Translations under genes and position numbers: made by a program
The notes under the pieces: generated by a model
The model's database searches: none
Told to the model about the DNA's origin: nothing
What the model saw: only the letters and a program-made list of their open reading frames with translations
In this document: positions 36,210 through 48,613 of the stretch, one piece after another
Position numbering within the stretch: the first letter of the stretch is position 1
Layout of the letters: each line of letters starts with the position of its first letter
Origin: Zopfochytrium polystomum
Lineage: Eukaryota > Chytridiomycota > Chytridiomycetes > Chytridiales > Chytridiaceae
Direction: 5' to 3'
Length of the DNA stretch: 64,000 nucleotides
NCBI GenBank assembly: GCA_025765615.1
Contig: JAIVFJ010000151.1
Location: 98,416 to 162,415 of the forward strand

Positions 36210-36839
36210 GAACCTGCGAGGACGACAGGCTGTTGAGCCTGCAACCTTAAATAAAAAGAGTATACCCCACCTTTTAAACCCTCTAGCTCAGTAGTGTAGA
36301 GCGCTCCCTTTGATGGGACAGGTGTCAAGCTCAAGACTTGCTGATGGCTGTCTGAGTGAATCCTGCAGAAATAGTAAGTCCTGCGCAACGACCGGTCTCG
36401 TCCTCGTCACTTTTGAAAATGGAATTTGGATGATGTGCTTCAGTGGGTAGAAGTACAGAGTCCAGGTGTACGAGCTAACACATAGCTGTTACATAAGCTA
36501 CGGTGATAAAAGGCCTCACAAGAGGGTATGAGATTGTAGGGGTTTTTCTCCTCTCCTCATTGATGATTATTACATATTTTTTCAATTAGTAGTTTGTCAT
36601 GTTTTTCCTGTTTTATCTTTTCTTTCTTTGTTTGCCTGTTGTCTCTGTGTGTGTATCTCCTTTTTCTTTGTGGCTATGAGTAACTCTTCCTCTTTGCACC
36701 AATCAGCTATTCCCAGCTCCTCCACCCTCTGTTTGCCAAGAAATGCCCCATGATTTTCTGAGCTGCCTTCCTTGTTTGCTGGCTCAGCCTCATTGTTTGG
36801 TGACTCACTCCTCTTTTCTCTTTTTTGTTGTTTTACATA
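36210..36839 (+). repeat. tRNA-derived SINE, copy 3
   Basis: Shares the upstream block GAGGACGACAGGCTGTTGAG, the box A-like TAGCTCAGTAGTGTAGAGCG (from about 36283), a weaker box B (GCTCAAG), the GATGATGTGCTTCAGTGGG body and the TTTTTCCTG tail with copy 1. Its A/T-rich tail is interrupted at 36840 by a Copia LTR. Confidence 0.65.
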
Positions 36840-37247
36840 TGTTAGGTGGAACTGACTGGCTAGCAGCAAGAGGTACAAGATGGACCTGAACCTATTGTGA
36901 CTGTCTGTTATCATTCTCACGATGCCCATGGGAGAGCAAGCCACTGCCAATGCAGACCTGGGCACTGGCTTGTGCTGTTAACAAATACTCTGAGTATTAA
37001 GTGGAAAAGAAACCTGGTGTTAACAGTTTTCCTCCCCCTCTGCTCAAGCAGATAATATAGGAGAGGTTTTTACTCTGTGTCAGTCACGCTTGCCTAGCAA
37101 CTATTACAGTGTGCATATCATGATTATGTATCAATAATTCATAACATAGTTTTTCTCTTTCCAAGTTGGGGAGAAGGACCACCCACAAACACACATCTCC
37201 ACTTCATTCACTCCTTCCACTCACTCACTCAGAGTAGACTGTTTACA
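36840..37247 (+). mobile_element. Copia solo LTR, copy c (408 bp)
   Basis: Begins TGTTAGGTGGAACTGA and ends GACTGTTTACA. Near-identical to the LTR at 20066-20476. Flanking pentamers (ACATA before, CCTTA after) do not match. The sequence right after it (CCTTAGATGG... CCTCACAAAGAGATGGC, about 45 bp) also occurs at about 31505, so insertion was followed by rearrangement or happened inside another repeat. Confidence 0.85.
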
Positions 37248-38279
<1,032 letters not shown>

Positions 38280-41107
38280 ATGTCGTCGGACAACGTCCAT
38301 AGTTACTCGTCGCCGCAGTCGCCGCCAATGCCGCAACAGTCGCTACAGCCACCTCCGCCGACCTCTCGCCAAGGCCAGCCGCCGGACTCCGAGTCATGTG
38401 GAACAGGGCAGCCAAAGCCAGCTTTGCGTCGACCGTCGCTGGCATCCGACCCCGCAGCCGCCCCCGCATCCACCAACTCGTCCCGCTCGCTCTCGTTCTA
38501 CTTCCCCGCCGCCACCGCAACCGGCCACCCCCATTTCGCCCCGCGCCGCCCCGGTCTGCTCGCCGCCGACTCCTCCGTCTCCTTTTTTGCCGCCACCGCC
38601 GCCGACCAGCACCGCCGCCGTAGCAGCTCGTCCGCTGCGCGTTTCGCCTCCGTCGCCGTCGCCGCCGCCACCGCCGTGTCGTCGTCGGCGGTGACGGGCT
38701 CGGAGAAGAGCAAGACGAAGAAAAAGGCAACCGCCGCAGCCACCGCCGTCGCCCGATGGCCTAAAAGGACAGTGGCGGCGAGGGACGTTGAGAGCATGTG
38801 GGTGGACGACGACGACGAGGAGCGCGCCCACGCGGCTACCGCTACTGACTGCGACGACGACGGTGGTGACGTCGACGAACTCGAAGGCCCAGACGCGGAG
38901 GTCGGTGGGGACAACGGGAGCCGTACCTCGACCACAAAGAGCGCAAAGAGCAACCCCTCAACCAACAAACACAGCGACTGGTCGCTCCGCCAAGGGGTAA
39001 GATCCATTGTCGAGCGCGTCGTCGGCTACGTGATGGGTCTCAAGGCTGCCCGCGCGGCGCTGGAGATTGCCAACGATCAACGCGCGCAGGTAAGAAAAAC
39101 GATGAGCGACATGAGTCATTTTTTCTTCGTTCTTCTCCGGCCCTCACTGTCACTCTGTTACTTATTTTCCTTCTACACTACCCAAAATGGCAGCTGGTCC
39201 TGCTCGTAGCGTACTTTTTTGGACTCGCCGGAGTCCTTCTCAGTGGCGTCTTTGGCGTTTTTGGCCTGGAGCTGCCCGGCATCCACTTTTACAACCTGAT
39301 CCACATAGTAATCCACATCATCAGCAAAAACATACTCGTCGCCGGTTTCCTGTTGGCGGACTTGAGCGCAAAAGCCACCATCGCACGCGCCCTAGTGCGG
39401 TCCCCGCAGGGCGTCGAGATCGCACTGGTCACCTTCAAGTTCGGCTGGCACCACCCCGTCGCCGGCCGCACGTTGAGACGCCTCTTTTACTTGTCCCTCT
39501 TGCTCGTGGAAGCCACCCTCCTGGTACTCGAGCTCAACATGGAGTTCGACCCCAACCCGCTGTCCGAGCTGGGTGCCTTCTCGTGCATCCCGCCCTCTTA
39601 CCCGACAGAAATCTTCCCGACCGACGGAATGCTGAGCTACCTCCAGGCAAACACTCGGCTGCCCAATATCTACAGCTTTGGCCTACCCCTCGTCGACGGC
39701 CTGGTCGGCGGCTGGGGCGCTTGGCCCACGGCCCGCCCTGCAACCCACTTCACTATCGAGTCTCCCGGCGTCGCTTACCTTGTCTCGACGCACTGCAGTG
39801 GGCCCGTCCCCGTCAGCGGCCCGCTGGCTCCGCTGCCCACGCAGGACACGTACCTCTCCGACCGCCAGCTGCAGCAGGCGCCCGCCGTCACCTTCCGCCT
39901 CGGCGAAGAGCACACCTGGAACCAGTCTTTCGTCTACACCCTCGCCGTCACCATCCCTCAGTTTACCCACGACGTCGCCCAGTTCGCCGACCGCCAGATA
40001 CAAATCACTTGCCAAGCCGAAGTCACGGTCGGCCCCGCCACCATCCAAACCAGCTTCATCGCCGACGAGTGGAGGAACTATAACGCCGCCGGCATCGTCT
40101 CCATATCCTTCCCCGACCCTTACCGCCGCCAGCGCGCCACCGTCTCCCCGGACTCGGACAGCTACGACCTCCCCGACTTTTCCGAGGATCCGCTCGTCGT
40201 CAAACCGGGCAGCGGCGGCGAGCCAACCTGGTCCGACGACGGCGGCTGCGGCACCGGCGTCCCCTGCCGCTTCGCCAGCGAGGTCCGCGACCGCCTCCTC
40301 CCCGTCTCGCGGGGCTACGCAAACCTCACCCGCTGGATCGGCAACTCGATCTACCAACTGTTCTCGGGCAACACCACCACCACCACCACCACCACCACCA
40401 CCACCACCACCACCACCACCACCAAACCCCTCTTCAGCCCCCCGCGCCAGCTTCTAGGCCCCAACCCCGTCCTCCTCCCCACCCCCTACCCCGCCGCCCC
40501 CGCCACCGTCCGCTGCGGCCACGCCACCTCCGCAACCTCAACCTGCGACCTCCTCCAGTGGTCCACAACCCCGGCCGGCACCGTATCCACCGCCCACTTC
40601 CCGCGCGCCGTCGCCGCCCTCACCGCCGCCGTCGCCCACCACGCCCTCCTGCAGTTCGATCCGTCCACCTCCGCCGCCTGCACCTTTCGCGGCAACCTCG
40701 GCCGCGGCACAGTCCGCTCTCCAAGCCCCGCCGTCGTCGCCGCCTGCGTCCTCGCCCTCCTCGTCGCCGCCCTCCTCGCCGCCGCCGTCGCCGCAACCGC
40801 CGCCGTCGCCCTCGCCCCGTCGGAATCCGCGGCGGTCGCGGCCACCACCGCCGCCGCCGCGTCCGCCCTCGTCGACCCCGTGACCTGGCTGTACCTCCTC
40901 CGCAACTCGCTCCCGGGTATCTGGCCCCGCGCCCGCGTCGCCGCCCTCGCCGCGCCGAGAGGGAGCGAGTCGACGCGGTCCGCGCTGCGAGGCGTCACCG
41001 TCAGGCTCGGCGAGGACCGCGGGTCGCGCGGCGAGGAGGTCGGCAGGCTCGCGATCGGCGTGCCGGCGAACGTGTTGAAAGTGCGGAAGGGGAGGAAGTA
41101 TGTGTGA
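38280..41107 (+). CDS. Large multi-pass membrane protein with poly-Thr linker, two exons
   Basis: Not recognised. Exon 1 is 38280-39089 and exon 2 is 39194-41107, joined in phase 0 (GCGCAG|GTAAGA ... GGCAG|CTG) to give 907 residues. The first 240 residues are Ser-, Pro- and Ala-rich with an acidic patch. Three membrane helices follow the intron: LVLLVAYFFGLAGVLLSGVF, LIHIVIHIISKNILVAGFLL and LFYLSLLLVEATLLVLEL. A region of about 400 residues comes next (FSCIPPSYPTEIFPTDGML ... AVTFRLGEEHTWNQSFVYTL) with Cys residues and N-x-S/T sites, probably lumenal or extracellular. An ACC repeat at 40372-40425 encodes about 18 Thr. A fourth helix (VVAACVLALLVAALLAAAVA) precedes a short tail. A polyadenylation-like AATAAA lies near 41189. 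The layout suggests a surface or vacuolar protein; no enzyme motif was seen. Confidence 0.75.
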
Positions 41108-41554
41108 GGCGGGAGGCGGGGGAAGCGGGGAGGGTGGAGCGAGGCGCGTTGAAGTTAACAGCTGCAATATTTTCGATCGTTGTACATGTAAATAAAAGGG
41201 TGTTTTTTTTTCTTCTAACAGAAGATTAAGAGTTATACCTCGTCACAATGGTGAAAGAACTCAGTGGGTTGGATGATGGATGTATAGAGTACTCCTTGAA
41301 GATGGTGATGGTGGGAGGGCGAAGCTTGCTTCACAAATGTGTCTGTCCTAACTGTTACAAGGTGCCCGTGTGCACCACAGTGGCAAGTCAAGGCTCCTGC
41401 ACACTGCTTACCCCAAAAGACCCAAAACTTAGACTCCCCCTCAAGCTGTGGGCAGAAGCAAAGGCTGGCACAGAGGAAAAGCGAAGGCCATGGTCAACTT
41501 AGCGAAACTGTACACTAAGGTTTCAAATCGATACGATATCACAACATTTAGCCT

Positions 41555-41915
41555 CCTGACTGTTGCTATTAACCGCTCTGTTGTTTTTGAGATTAGGTTC
41601 TTTGCAAGATAAAACCCCTGTTGCCCTCTTCTCTCTTCTATTCTGCAGTTGTGTTTGTGCCCTAGGGAATGCCCTTCTGCTTCCCCTTGTACCCAGCAGC
41701 CACGCAAGTAATCAGTGCGTGCACCACAGAGCTCCGAACCTTCATTCTTTGTGTCCCTGTCAGACAGATCAGTAGGGATACTTCGTGGACTAGGCAAGTA
41801 GTAGGGTTGAAACACCCCCAAGACAACAGTTCCATAAAGTTAGTTTTTGCCTATTATTTGCTACTCCTTGCTCTAAGGCCCAGATCCCACTGTCAAAGGA
41901 GTGAGGATGGTCTCA
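41555..41915 (-). repeat. Repeat family A, copy 3 (partial, inverted, diverged)
   Basis: The reverse complement matches about the first half of repeat A, including the start TGTGAGACCAT and the CTAGTCCACGAAGTATCCCT block. It is clearly more diverged than copies 1 and 2 and ends near 41555, where similarity fades. Confidence 0.65.
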
Positions 41916-42685
41916 CAAGTTGAGATAATGAAGAGAAGGAGCGGGAGAGGCAGGGAAGAGAGTGAGAAAGAAAGAAGGAGGAGGAAAAGAAGAAGTAGAC
42001 AAAAGATAAACAAAAAGGAGAAAACGAAAGAAAAGAACAATTTTGCAAGAATGAATCACACTTTCAGCCACACACCACTCCACCCAGTGTCTCTCCTGGG
42101 CTGAAATTGAGGGCTGGGTGCACATCACTGCAGGAACAGGAGTTTGAAAGTTGGGGAAAAGGAAAAATAAGAGAAAAGGAGACAGAATAAGAAGAAATAA
42201 GAAGGAATGAAGGGTGTGCTCTTGTTCTTGGGCCCAAGCAATACAAGGAACGTGGGATGGTCCTTTTGATGTGGGGCAAGAGCACTGACTTACTTTGAAA
42301 GTAAGAATATAAATTTTCAAAATAAGTACAGAGTGACTGTTTGTGATTAATGGGGGCCACTGCATGTGCAGGTAAAACCCAATGAACTACCCAAGTAAGA
42401 GACCTCAACAGTCAATGGTCCATGAGATTAGGAATCTCATAAAAACTAACAGGATGGCACTACCTGGTCCCGAAAATGCCAAGGAATTGGGCTGTTGAGG
42501 ATGTTGCAAGGTTGGTACCATGGATAGGCAGAACTTTTAACGTCTTCCTTTGCCCTGCTTCCACATTCTCCGTGCTCTTATTTTTCACCGTAGCTGAGGG
42601 TGAAGATTCAAGGCTCAATTAATATTTCTGGCGTGATAATGAGGAAGCAGTGTAACCCTTCACTCTGATATGCTCGCCCATTGCG
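41916..42685. other. No gene recognised
   Basis: AG-rich stretch at about 41930-42050 and balanced-composition DNA after it. No domain or RNA seen. Confidence 0.4.
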
Positions 42686-43951
42686 TCAAACTTCGCCGCT
42701 CTCGCCCACCCACTCCTCCTCTAACGTGGTGGCTTGGTTGAAGAAGGCCGGCATCTGCCGAAGCGGCATCGAGAACACTGCTGGAGCGACGCGTGTGCCT
42801 GTGGAGTCCACGTCGTAAAAGTACCGGGATGGATCGCGCCGCTTGTACTCCCACAACTCCAGCAGTACCACCGACGGGACAAGGCCCGCCTTCATCGTGC
42901 CTTCACCTGAAAGGGACGACGAAGAGGATGAGGCGGCGGCGGTGACGGCACGGCGCAGGAGGTACTCCCACCGCTGCTCCACGAGGCCCATATCGCGGAA
43001 CACCTCGCAGGAGCACCACAGCTCCGCCAGCTGCGGTGCGTGGGCCACGCAATCCGACAGCAACGGCCCAAAACCAGCCTCGCGCACCTCCAGCCGCAGC
43101 CGCCGAAGGTTCCGCCCCGCCCCCGTCGCCGCCAAGACAGCGCGGATCCTCCACCCCATCAGCGGCTCCGCCGTCTCGTGGTACTCGTCCAGCACCGCCC
43201 CCAACCACAGCGTCCGCAACGTCCCGCAAACCAGCGACTCGGCCGCCATTATCCCGACCACATCGTTCAGATCGTCTACCCGCCCTGCCGCTGCCGCCGC
43301 CGCCGCCCGCTCAGCATCCCTCTCCTCGTCGAGAACAAGGCCCAGCCGCGCCCGCTCCCCGTAGTAGTCGCGCGCCGCGGCATTGATCGGCAGCACCGGC
43401 GGGCGGTCCTGCCGCACCACCAGATGGCGCAGCCGCGGCGCGCCGCGCAGCACGTGCACCAGCGCCGCCAGGTGCGACCCGGCGCCCTGCGGCTCCTCCG
43501 CATACGCCGCTTCGCACGCCTGCACCCAGCCGCCCTCCCCGCGGCCGGCAACGCCGCGCGCGGGGCGTCGGCACGCCCACACCAACGCCGCCAGCCCCGG
43601 CAGCCGCACCGGCGCCGCGAGGATCGCCGCCGCCCGCGTAGCGCTCGTCGTCCCGAACAGGTTGACCCGCAGCTCGCGCAGGTGCGCCCATGTCAGCACA
43701 GTCGAGACCGGCGTCGCCAGCGCCGGCAGACGAACGACCCGAGGCGGCGCCGTCCCCAGCCGCCAGTGACCGGTCGTCACCTCGTACGCTGCGATCTCCG
43801 GCCCGAGGATGAGGGTTCTGCTGAGCGCGTCGTCGTTGCCGTCGTTGCCGTCGCTGTTGTCGTCGTCGTCGCCGTCGTCGTGCGACGGCGGGCGTTGATC
43901 GAGAAGCGGCAACGCAAAGAGCGCCACCGCCCACAAAGCCGCACGGGCCAT
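42686..43951 (-). CDS. Leucine-rich-repeat-like protein
   Basis: Single-exon reverse-strand frame of 421 residues from the ATG at 43951. The first 20 residues (ARAALWAVALFALPLLDQ) could be a short signal or a hydrophobic start, followed by an Asp/Asn-rich linker. Thereafter irregular leucine-rich units recur: HLRELRVNLFG, RLRHLVVRQ, TLRTLWLGAVL, NLRRLRLEVRE, QLAELWCSCEV and VVLLELWEYKR, spaced as in F-box/LRR proteins. No F-box was found at the N-terminus. The unit lengths are irregular, so the repeat number is uncertain, and the partner is unknown. Confidence 0.6.
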   Translation of the reverse strand: MARAALWAVALFALPLLDQRPPSHDDGDDDDNSDGNDGNDDALSRTLILGPEIAAYEVTTGHWRLGTAPPRVVRLPALATPVSTVLTWAHLRELRVNLFGTTSATRAAAILAAPVRLPGLAALVWACRRPARGVAGRGEGGWVQACEAAYAEEPQGAGSHLAALVHVLRGAPRLRHLVVRQDRPPVLPINAAARDYYGERARLGLVLDEERDAERAAAAAAAGRVDDLNDVVGIMAAESLVCGTLRTLWLGAVLDEYHETAEPLMGWRIRAVLAATGAGRNLRRLRLEVREAGFGPLLSDCVAHAPQLAELWCSCEVFRDMGLVEQRWEYLLRRAVTAAASSSSSSLSGEGTMKAGLVPSVVLLELWEYKRRDPSRYFYDVDSTGTRVAPAVFSMPLRQMPAFFNQATTLEEEWVGESGEV

Positions 43952-44077
43952 TCTTCGGTCGGTCTCAATGACAAAAATTCAAATACAGTACTTACAGTAA
44001 TACCAGCACCCAACAACTGGTACTACGCTCGGCACGGACCTCCCTCCTCCCTGGTCTCGCTTTGGGCACACTCGCAA

Positions 44078-45640
44078 TTAGAACAATGTATTCATATACT
44101 CATTGACATTTGACCGCAGCACAGGCGCCAAAAGCAGGCAAACTGTGAATGCACAGAAGAGCCTAATAAAGGAAGGAGTGTGAGGATAACGGAAAGTCCG
44201 CCCGATCGAGTCTTTCATAGCTCCAACTGCAGCTGCAGCTGGTAGGTGGACAGCCCGTCGACCGTATTTGTCCGTCTTCTTGAGCTGCAGGTGGCTGTAT
44301 TTGTTGACCGACTGGTCCGTCGCGCACGAGGCGAGAATTTCTCCCGGCGTGACCTGCGCCTGCGCTTTCTTTGCTTTTGCAACTGCGGGTTGACAGAGGT
44401 GGGCGGCGGTTGAAATAGATGAGTTGAAAATGTTGCGGAAATAACCAAATCCGCCTGGCCCCCTTTTCCTCCCCAACGTACCGGCATCGCAGCCACTCGG
44501 CGACCGATCTGGGCAAAATCAATCTGAGAGGGCCCTCAGATTTATCCCTTTCGTCGGTCACTACCTCCAGTTGCCGCCGTATCGAAACCGTTTGCAAGAA
44601 GCTTATTTTCAAGCGGAAAGATTCGCGAAAAAAATGTGGATTATGGCGTATGCATCATTGCCACTCACCGCTTTCTCCGATTCAGGTCAAAACTTGCCAT
44701 CACAGGTAAGTAGCACAGCCATAAAATCAGGAACTGAATGCGGTAAAGAAGCACCGCCGCTATGGATTTGGGGTGAAGCGTAGCAATGGCTGCAAACTTG
44801 AAGAGCCCTGGAGCTACTACCAACGTCGCCCACAAAAGCATCTCCCTGGAATTTCCTGACACCCCAGTGGCGAGAATCATCGACTCTGCTAGCACGAAGC
44901 CAGGAAACCCGGCCGGGTCCCTTAAGGGACGTAGGCAACATCTGCTTGCGGTCCTTGCCAGAACAAGAATCTGTAACTGCGATGAAGTGAGTTGAAGTAT
45001 GCTCCGGACCCAAAATACGGAGAGAGTTGGTTTGAGTGACACCACTTTCCAAGAGCGCTTCCTGGAGAGCTCTAGTCCACTTGGATTTGCGCACAAGCCC
45101 ACGTAGAGCCGGCCCTTGTTGGGGATCACGAGCAAAGCCAGGACAACGAGCAACAGCCCCCAAAAAGTGTTGTACACCGCGATGGCCGTGCGCTGATACG
45201 GATCCTCCAAAATGTCCGGGTGGGAAACGTACCGGCAGATCAGCAAAAGAACCGCCAGCGATCCGACGCCTGTAAGCACGAATCGAGTCACAATCACCCG
45301 TCCGGTCAGAAGCACCCCGCACAGGAACATCTCCTCGAGTCGCTCCGACCGGAACCGGAACAAAAGCTGCCGCGCGCCCCGCCGTCGCCACCTGCTCCAG
45401 CCGCCGCGACTCGGCAGACGCAAGGGCCGCCAGCTCGCCGTCTTCGCCGTCCGCGCCGTCGCCTTTGACGCCCCCGCCCGTCTCGACGCTGGCCCCGTCA
45501 AGGCGGCCACCCTCACTTCTTCCGACTCTCGCGCGCGCGCCGCCCACCACCTCCGCCGCCGCTCCGCCGTCGTCCGCTGCAACGCTCACCGCAGCCGGTC
45601 GGGCCGCGTTCGACGCCGCAGGCTCTTGAAGCTTCGCCTG
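44078..45640 (-). CDS. Multi-pass membrane protein, multi-exon, ends unresolved
   Basis: Function unknown. The best exon covers about 45377 down to 44665: RFRSERLEEMFLCGVLLTG, then helices VLTGVGSLAVLLLICRYV, VYNTFWGLLLVVLALLVI, MLLWATLVVAPGLFKFAAIA and YRIQFLILWLCYLPVMA, ending at a splice donor (AAGCG|GTGAGT). Downstream, a 27-base exon near 44484-44510 (after TTTTGCCCAG, before GTACGT) and a final exon with VTPGEILASCATDQSVNKY and LQLKKTDKYGRR look real, but the phase I obtain does not join them cleanly. Upstream, an Ala/Gly/Asp-rich frame (about 45640-45385) continues into the helix frame only if one base of the C4 run at 45377-45380 is removed. The exact start codon was not found. Confidence 0.5.
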
Positions 45641-46412
45641 CCCCTGCTGATCTTTACCCACATGCAGCAGGTTGGTGAAGCCTGTTTTGTTGGAGCCTGC
45701 TTCCAAAAGGGAGGAGCCGCGCCTTGCGTGACGTGGGGAAGAGGGGTTGGATTGAAACGCGAAGACCGAGGACGTAAGGTAGGAAAGAGTGTCACACAAT
45801 TGTCAACTGGTTTTTCTTTTTTTTTTTTTTTTTTTGACGCTTCTGTCAAAGTGCAGTTGCGCACTGTCGCCACAAGGGTTGGGCCCAAAAAGCTCGTAAG
45901 CAGAGTGTTCGAGAAAAAGAAAAATCACTAATTTGTGTGAGCGCAAATCTAATACCCTCCGATGTTTCGCCTGCGCAGCCTCAATGGTGTGCCCAAAAGC
46001 TCTGTTTTCCTATGAGAACCAAAACTCCTCGCTAACGGCCAAGCCAGCCCAAACTGTTGAGACGGGAGTGGGAGGAGAGGCCGTGCTGGAAGGAGGGGGA
46101 AGAAGGGCCACAAGCCAAGACGGGTTGCGAATCAACAAAGTGGCAGTGCTGAAAACAGTATCCGGGTTTGATCTGGAAACCCCCCGATTTTGTCCGTTTG
46201 AGCCCCGGATAACCCCCGCGTGCTGTGAAGTTTTTTCAGTCAAATGATATCTAAATGCGTGTGCTTGGCGGCGAAATCGCGGGCCACACGGTGATGCGGA
46301 CATTGGATGATGGCGGGTTTCAAAGGGCATCCAACAATGATTGATTGATTGCGAGTCTGTCTGTCTGTGTGTCTCCTCGCCCACTTGGCTGTCTTTATTT
46401 CCTGTCTCTCCT

Positions 46413-46453
<41 letters not shown>

Positions 46454-46936
46454 CTGTCTCACCCTTCAAACTTTTTCCTCTTTTGGGTTATGTTTGTCTC
46501 TGTTTGGCGGCGGGACGGCCCCGGAATTGGCAGCCCCCGCAGCCAATTGCTGCTTCCGGTTCCACCCACGCACTACTCTCGCTCCACGCGTGCACAAGCG
46601 GGTGCGGCGCGTGCAAATCAAAACGATCCCCCTCCGTCCGCCCGTGATAACAAATTTCATATTCGCGTGTTAATAGCACGAGGTTGCGCCTTGGTTTGTG
46701 TGTCTGTCTGTCTGTCTGTCGGGGTGGGGCCCATGAGAGAGAGACCTGCCAACCAGTGCCCATGACTGGACACACGCTCTCTGGAAAAACCCATAAAAAA
46801 GGAGCCTCCTGTTCCGCATCGGCCTCATCCCCCCTCTTCGACTTCGTCTTCTCCTTCATCTTCTGCCTCATACGCCAGTCGGCGCGCCCCAACACAACAG
46901 CCTCCAACCCCCCAGAAAGAAGTCTCAACAGGCATA
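45641..46936. other. Intergenic
   Basis: No gene seen. Contains a T tract near 45816-45835 and a CT tract at about 46412-46450. A CATAAAAAAGG TATA-like site at about 46792 lies about 145 bp before the start of the HNH gene. Confidence 0.55.
46792..46802 (+). promoter_or_regulatory. TATA-like element of the HNH gene
   Basis: CATAAAAAAGG about 145 bp upstream of the ATG at 46937, in otherwise GC/CT-rich sequence. Position fits a TATA box with a leader of about 110 nt. Motif and position are the only support. Confidence 0.35.
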
Positions 46937-47485
46937 ATGCGTACCGCCTCCATCTTCGCCGCCGCCCTCTCGGTCATTGTCTGCACCGTCTCGACAATGA
47001 CGGTGTCGGCCGCACCCGTCGCGGTCCCCGCCCGCGCCCCAGCCGCCGTCAACGACTCGTTCGTCCGCCGCGACGTTCCAGCCTCGGTCGACCATAGCTT
47101 CACGCCAGGCAAGCTGTGCACGCCCGACGACCCGAGCTACCAAGGCGAGGCGTACGGCATCTCCAAATGCACGCGCTCGGTCTCCACCGCCGAAAAGAAC
47201 AGGATCGCCGCCCACTACGGCCTCCTCAAGTCCGAGTACTCGCTCGTCGAGTTCGACCACCTCATCCCGCTCGGCATCGGCGGCTCCAACGACATCACCA
47301 ACCTCTGGCCCCAGCAGGGACCCACGGGCCAGAGCCTCGCGGGCGAAAAGGACAAGGTCGAGCTCGACGCGTACAACCAGCTGTCGTCCGGGCAGATCTC
47401 GCAGAGGGACGCCGTGCAGATGATTTGCGACTGGATGAACAACCAGTACGGGACCAACTACGACCCGTCCGACTACGGCCTGTGA
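46937..47485 (+). CDS. Secreted HNH-family nuclease-like protein
   Basis: Intronless, 182 residues. Residues 1-25 form a signal peptide (IFAAALSVIVCTVSTMTVSA), followed by an Ala/Pro-rich spacer that may be a propeptide. The catalytic-type region is EYSLVEFDHLIPLGIGG followed by SNDITNLWPQ, the beta-beta-alpha metal motif of a family of small HNH proteins common in bacteria and found in fungi. The downstream GEKDKVELDAYNQLSSGQ and DAVQMICDWMN are the usual C-terminal helices. Two Cys near residues 57 and 72, and one in MICDW, may form a disulfide. It is expected to act outside the cell on nucleic acid, for nutrition or competition. The lack of introns and the A tract 63 bp after the stop are notable among intron-rich neighbours. 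Confidence 0.8.
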   Translation: MRTASIFAAALSVIVCTVSTMTVSAAPVAVPARAPAAVNDSFVRRDVPASVDHSFTPGKLCTPDDPSYQGEAYGISKCTRSVSTAEKNRIAAHYGLLKSEYSLVEFDHLIPLGIGGSNDITNLWPQQGPTGQSLAGEKDKVELDAYNQLSSGQISQRDAVQMICDWMNNQYGTNYDPSDYGL

Positions 47486-47545
47486 GAGACAGGAAGAGAT
47501 ACAAAGAGCGAGCGATTCTTTCGACAGCGAGAGCATACCTTCCCA

Positions 47546-47547
<2 letters not shown>

Positions 47548-47587
<40 letters not shown>
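47548..47587 (+). repeat. A40 tract downstream of the HNH gene
   Basis: Forty consecutive A, 63 bp after the stop codon, on the coding strand. It could be a retroposed poly(A) tail or an ordinary homopolymer, which are frequent in this genome. No AATAAA precedes it. Confidence 0.85.
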
Positions 47588-47589
<2 letters not shown>

Positions 47590-48499
47590 AACAACCGAAG
47601 CTCGGCCTCTTCAACCCTACTGCTCTTCTCTGCCTTCCTCTCGTGCCTCCAACACCGACACTACTACTCTGCAATACTTTTTACTTATCACCAGTTTTGC
47701 TTCCACCTAATTTTGTCCGACAGGGTGCCCCGTATACCTTCACGCACCACCTAATAAACATTTATAACTCGAACCACGAACTGGTTTCGTGCCCTAAAGA
47801 CGATCAACGGAGTCCCGCCCCCCAAGTCGCCGCAAAGATAGCCCCGACGTCGCCAAAGGCGCTGGGGCGCTGGCTCGAGGTCAAGGCGGCGGGAAGGCTG
47901 TGGACAGGTGGTGGCGCGGCGGGCGCGGATCTGAAGTTCTTAAAACACAAGTAACGGGAACCACGTCGCTGGCCCTCCATATCGACTTGCCCCACCTTCC
48001 CCCTGCCTATTTAGGCATCGTTCTCCTGTCGCCTTTGACATGTTCTGGATTGTGGCTGGTCAGCAGAAAAAGGTTCCCTTTTTTTTTTTTGTTGTTGTCG
48101 TTGTTGTGCGCATTGCAACTGCAAATCAGAAAGTCAACGACAGATTGGATTGGCCAATAACCCCATTTGGTGCGAAAATTCCACTTCCCAAAGGGAAATT
48201 TTGTGATAAGCCTTTCTTCTGTCTCTGCTTCAGTCTTTTTTTTTCTTTTTCTACAGTTGCTGCTTTTGGGGGGACTCGCGGAATCAGCTTTTCAGCGATA
48301 TGTTTCCCAAACTGGGAAGGAAAACCAAAAAGCTGCCATGCAGAGAGCGTGCTGGCAGAAAAGCACGCATCAGACAGACAGACAGACAGATTGACTGACT
48401 GACTGACGTGATTGAATTTTTACGAACGAGCCTGCAGAATCATTCACAACAAAAAGCTGAGAAACGACAGAAAAAGAAAAAGAAAAAAAAAGAAAGAAA

Positions 48500-48542
<43 letters not shown>

Positions 48543-48613
48543 GTCGCTCTCTCTCTCTCTCACTTTTGAAATCCGGGGTGGTGAGGCAAGCAAGACAGAT
48601 TGATTGCGCTCAC
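47588..48613. other. Intergenic
   Basis: No gene seen. A CT tract at about 48502-48562 and GA-rich DNA lie just before the next start codon. Confidence 0.5.

Noticed and set aside
47494..47594. Lys-tract continuation of the HNH protein
   Set aside because: The frame through the A tract is a shadow. The HNH domain ends cleanly at the TGA at 47485.
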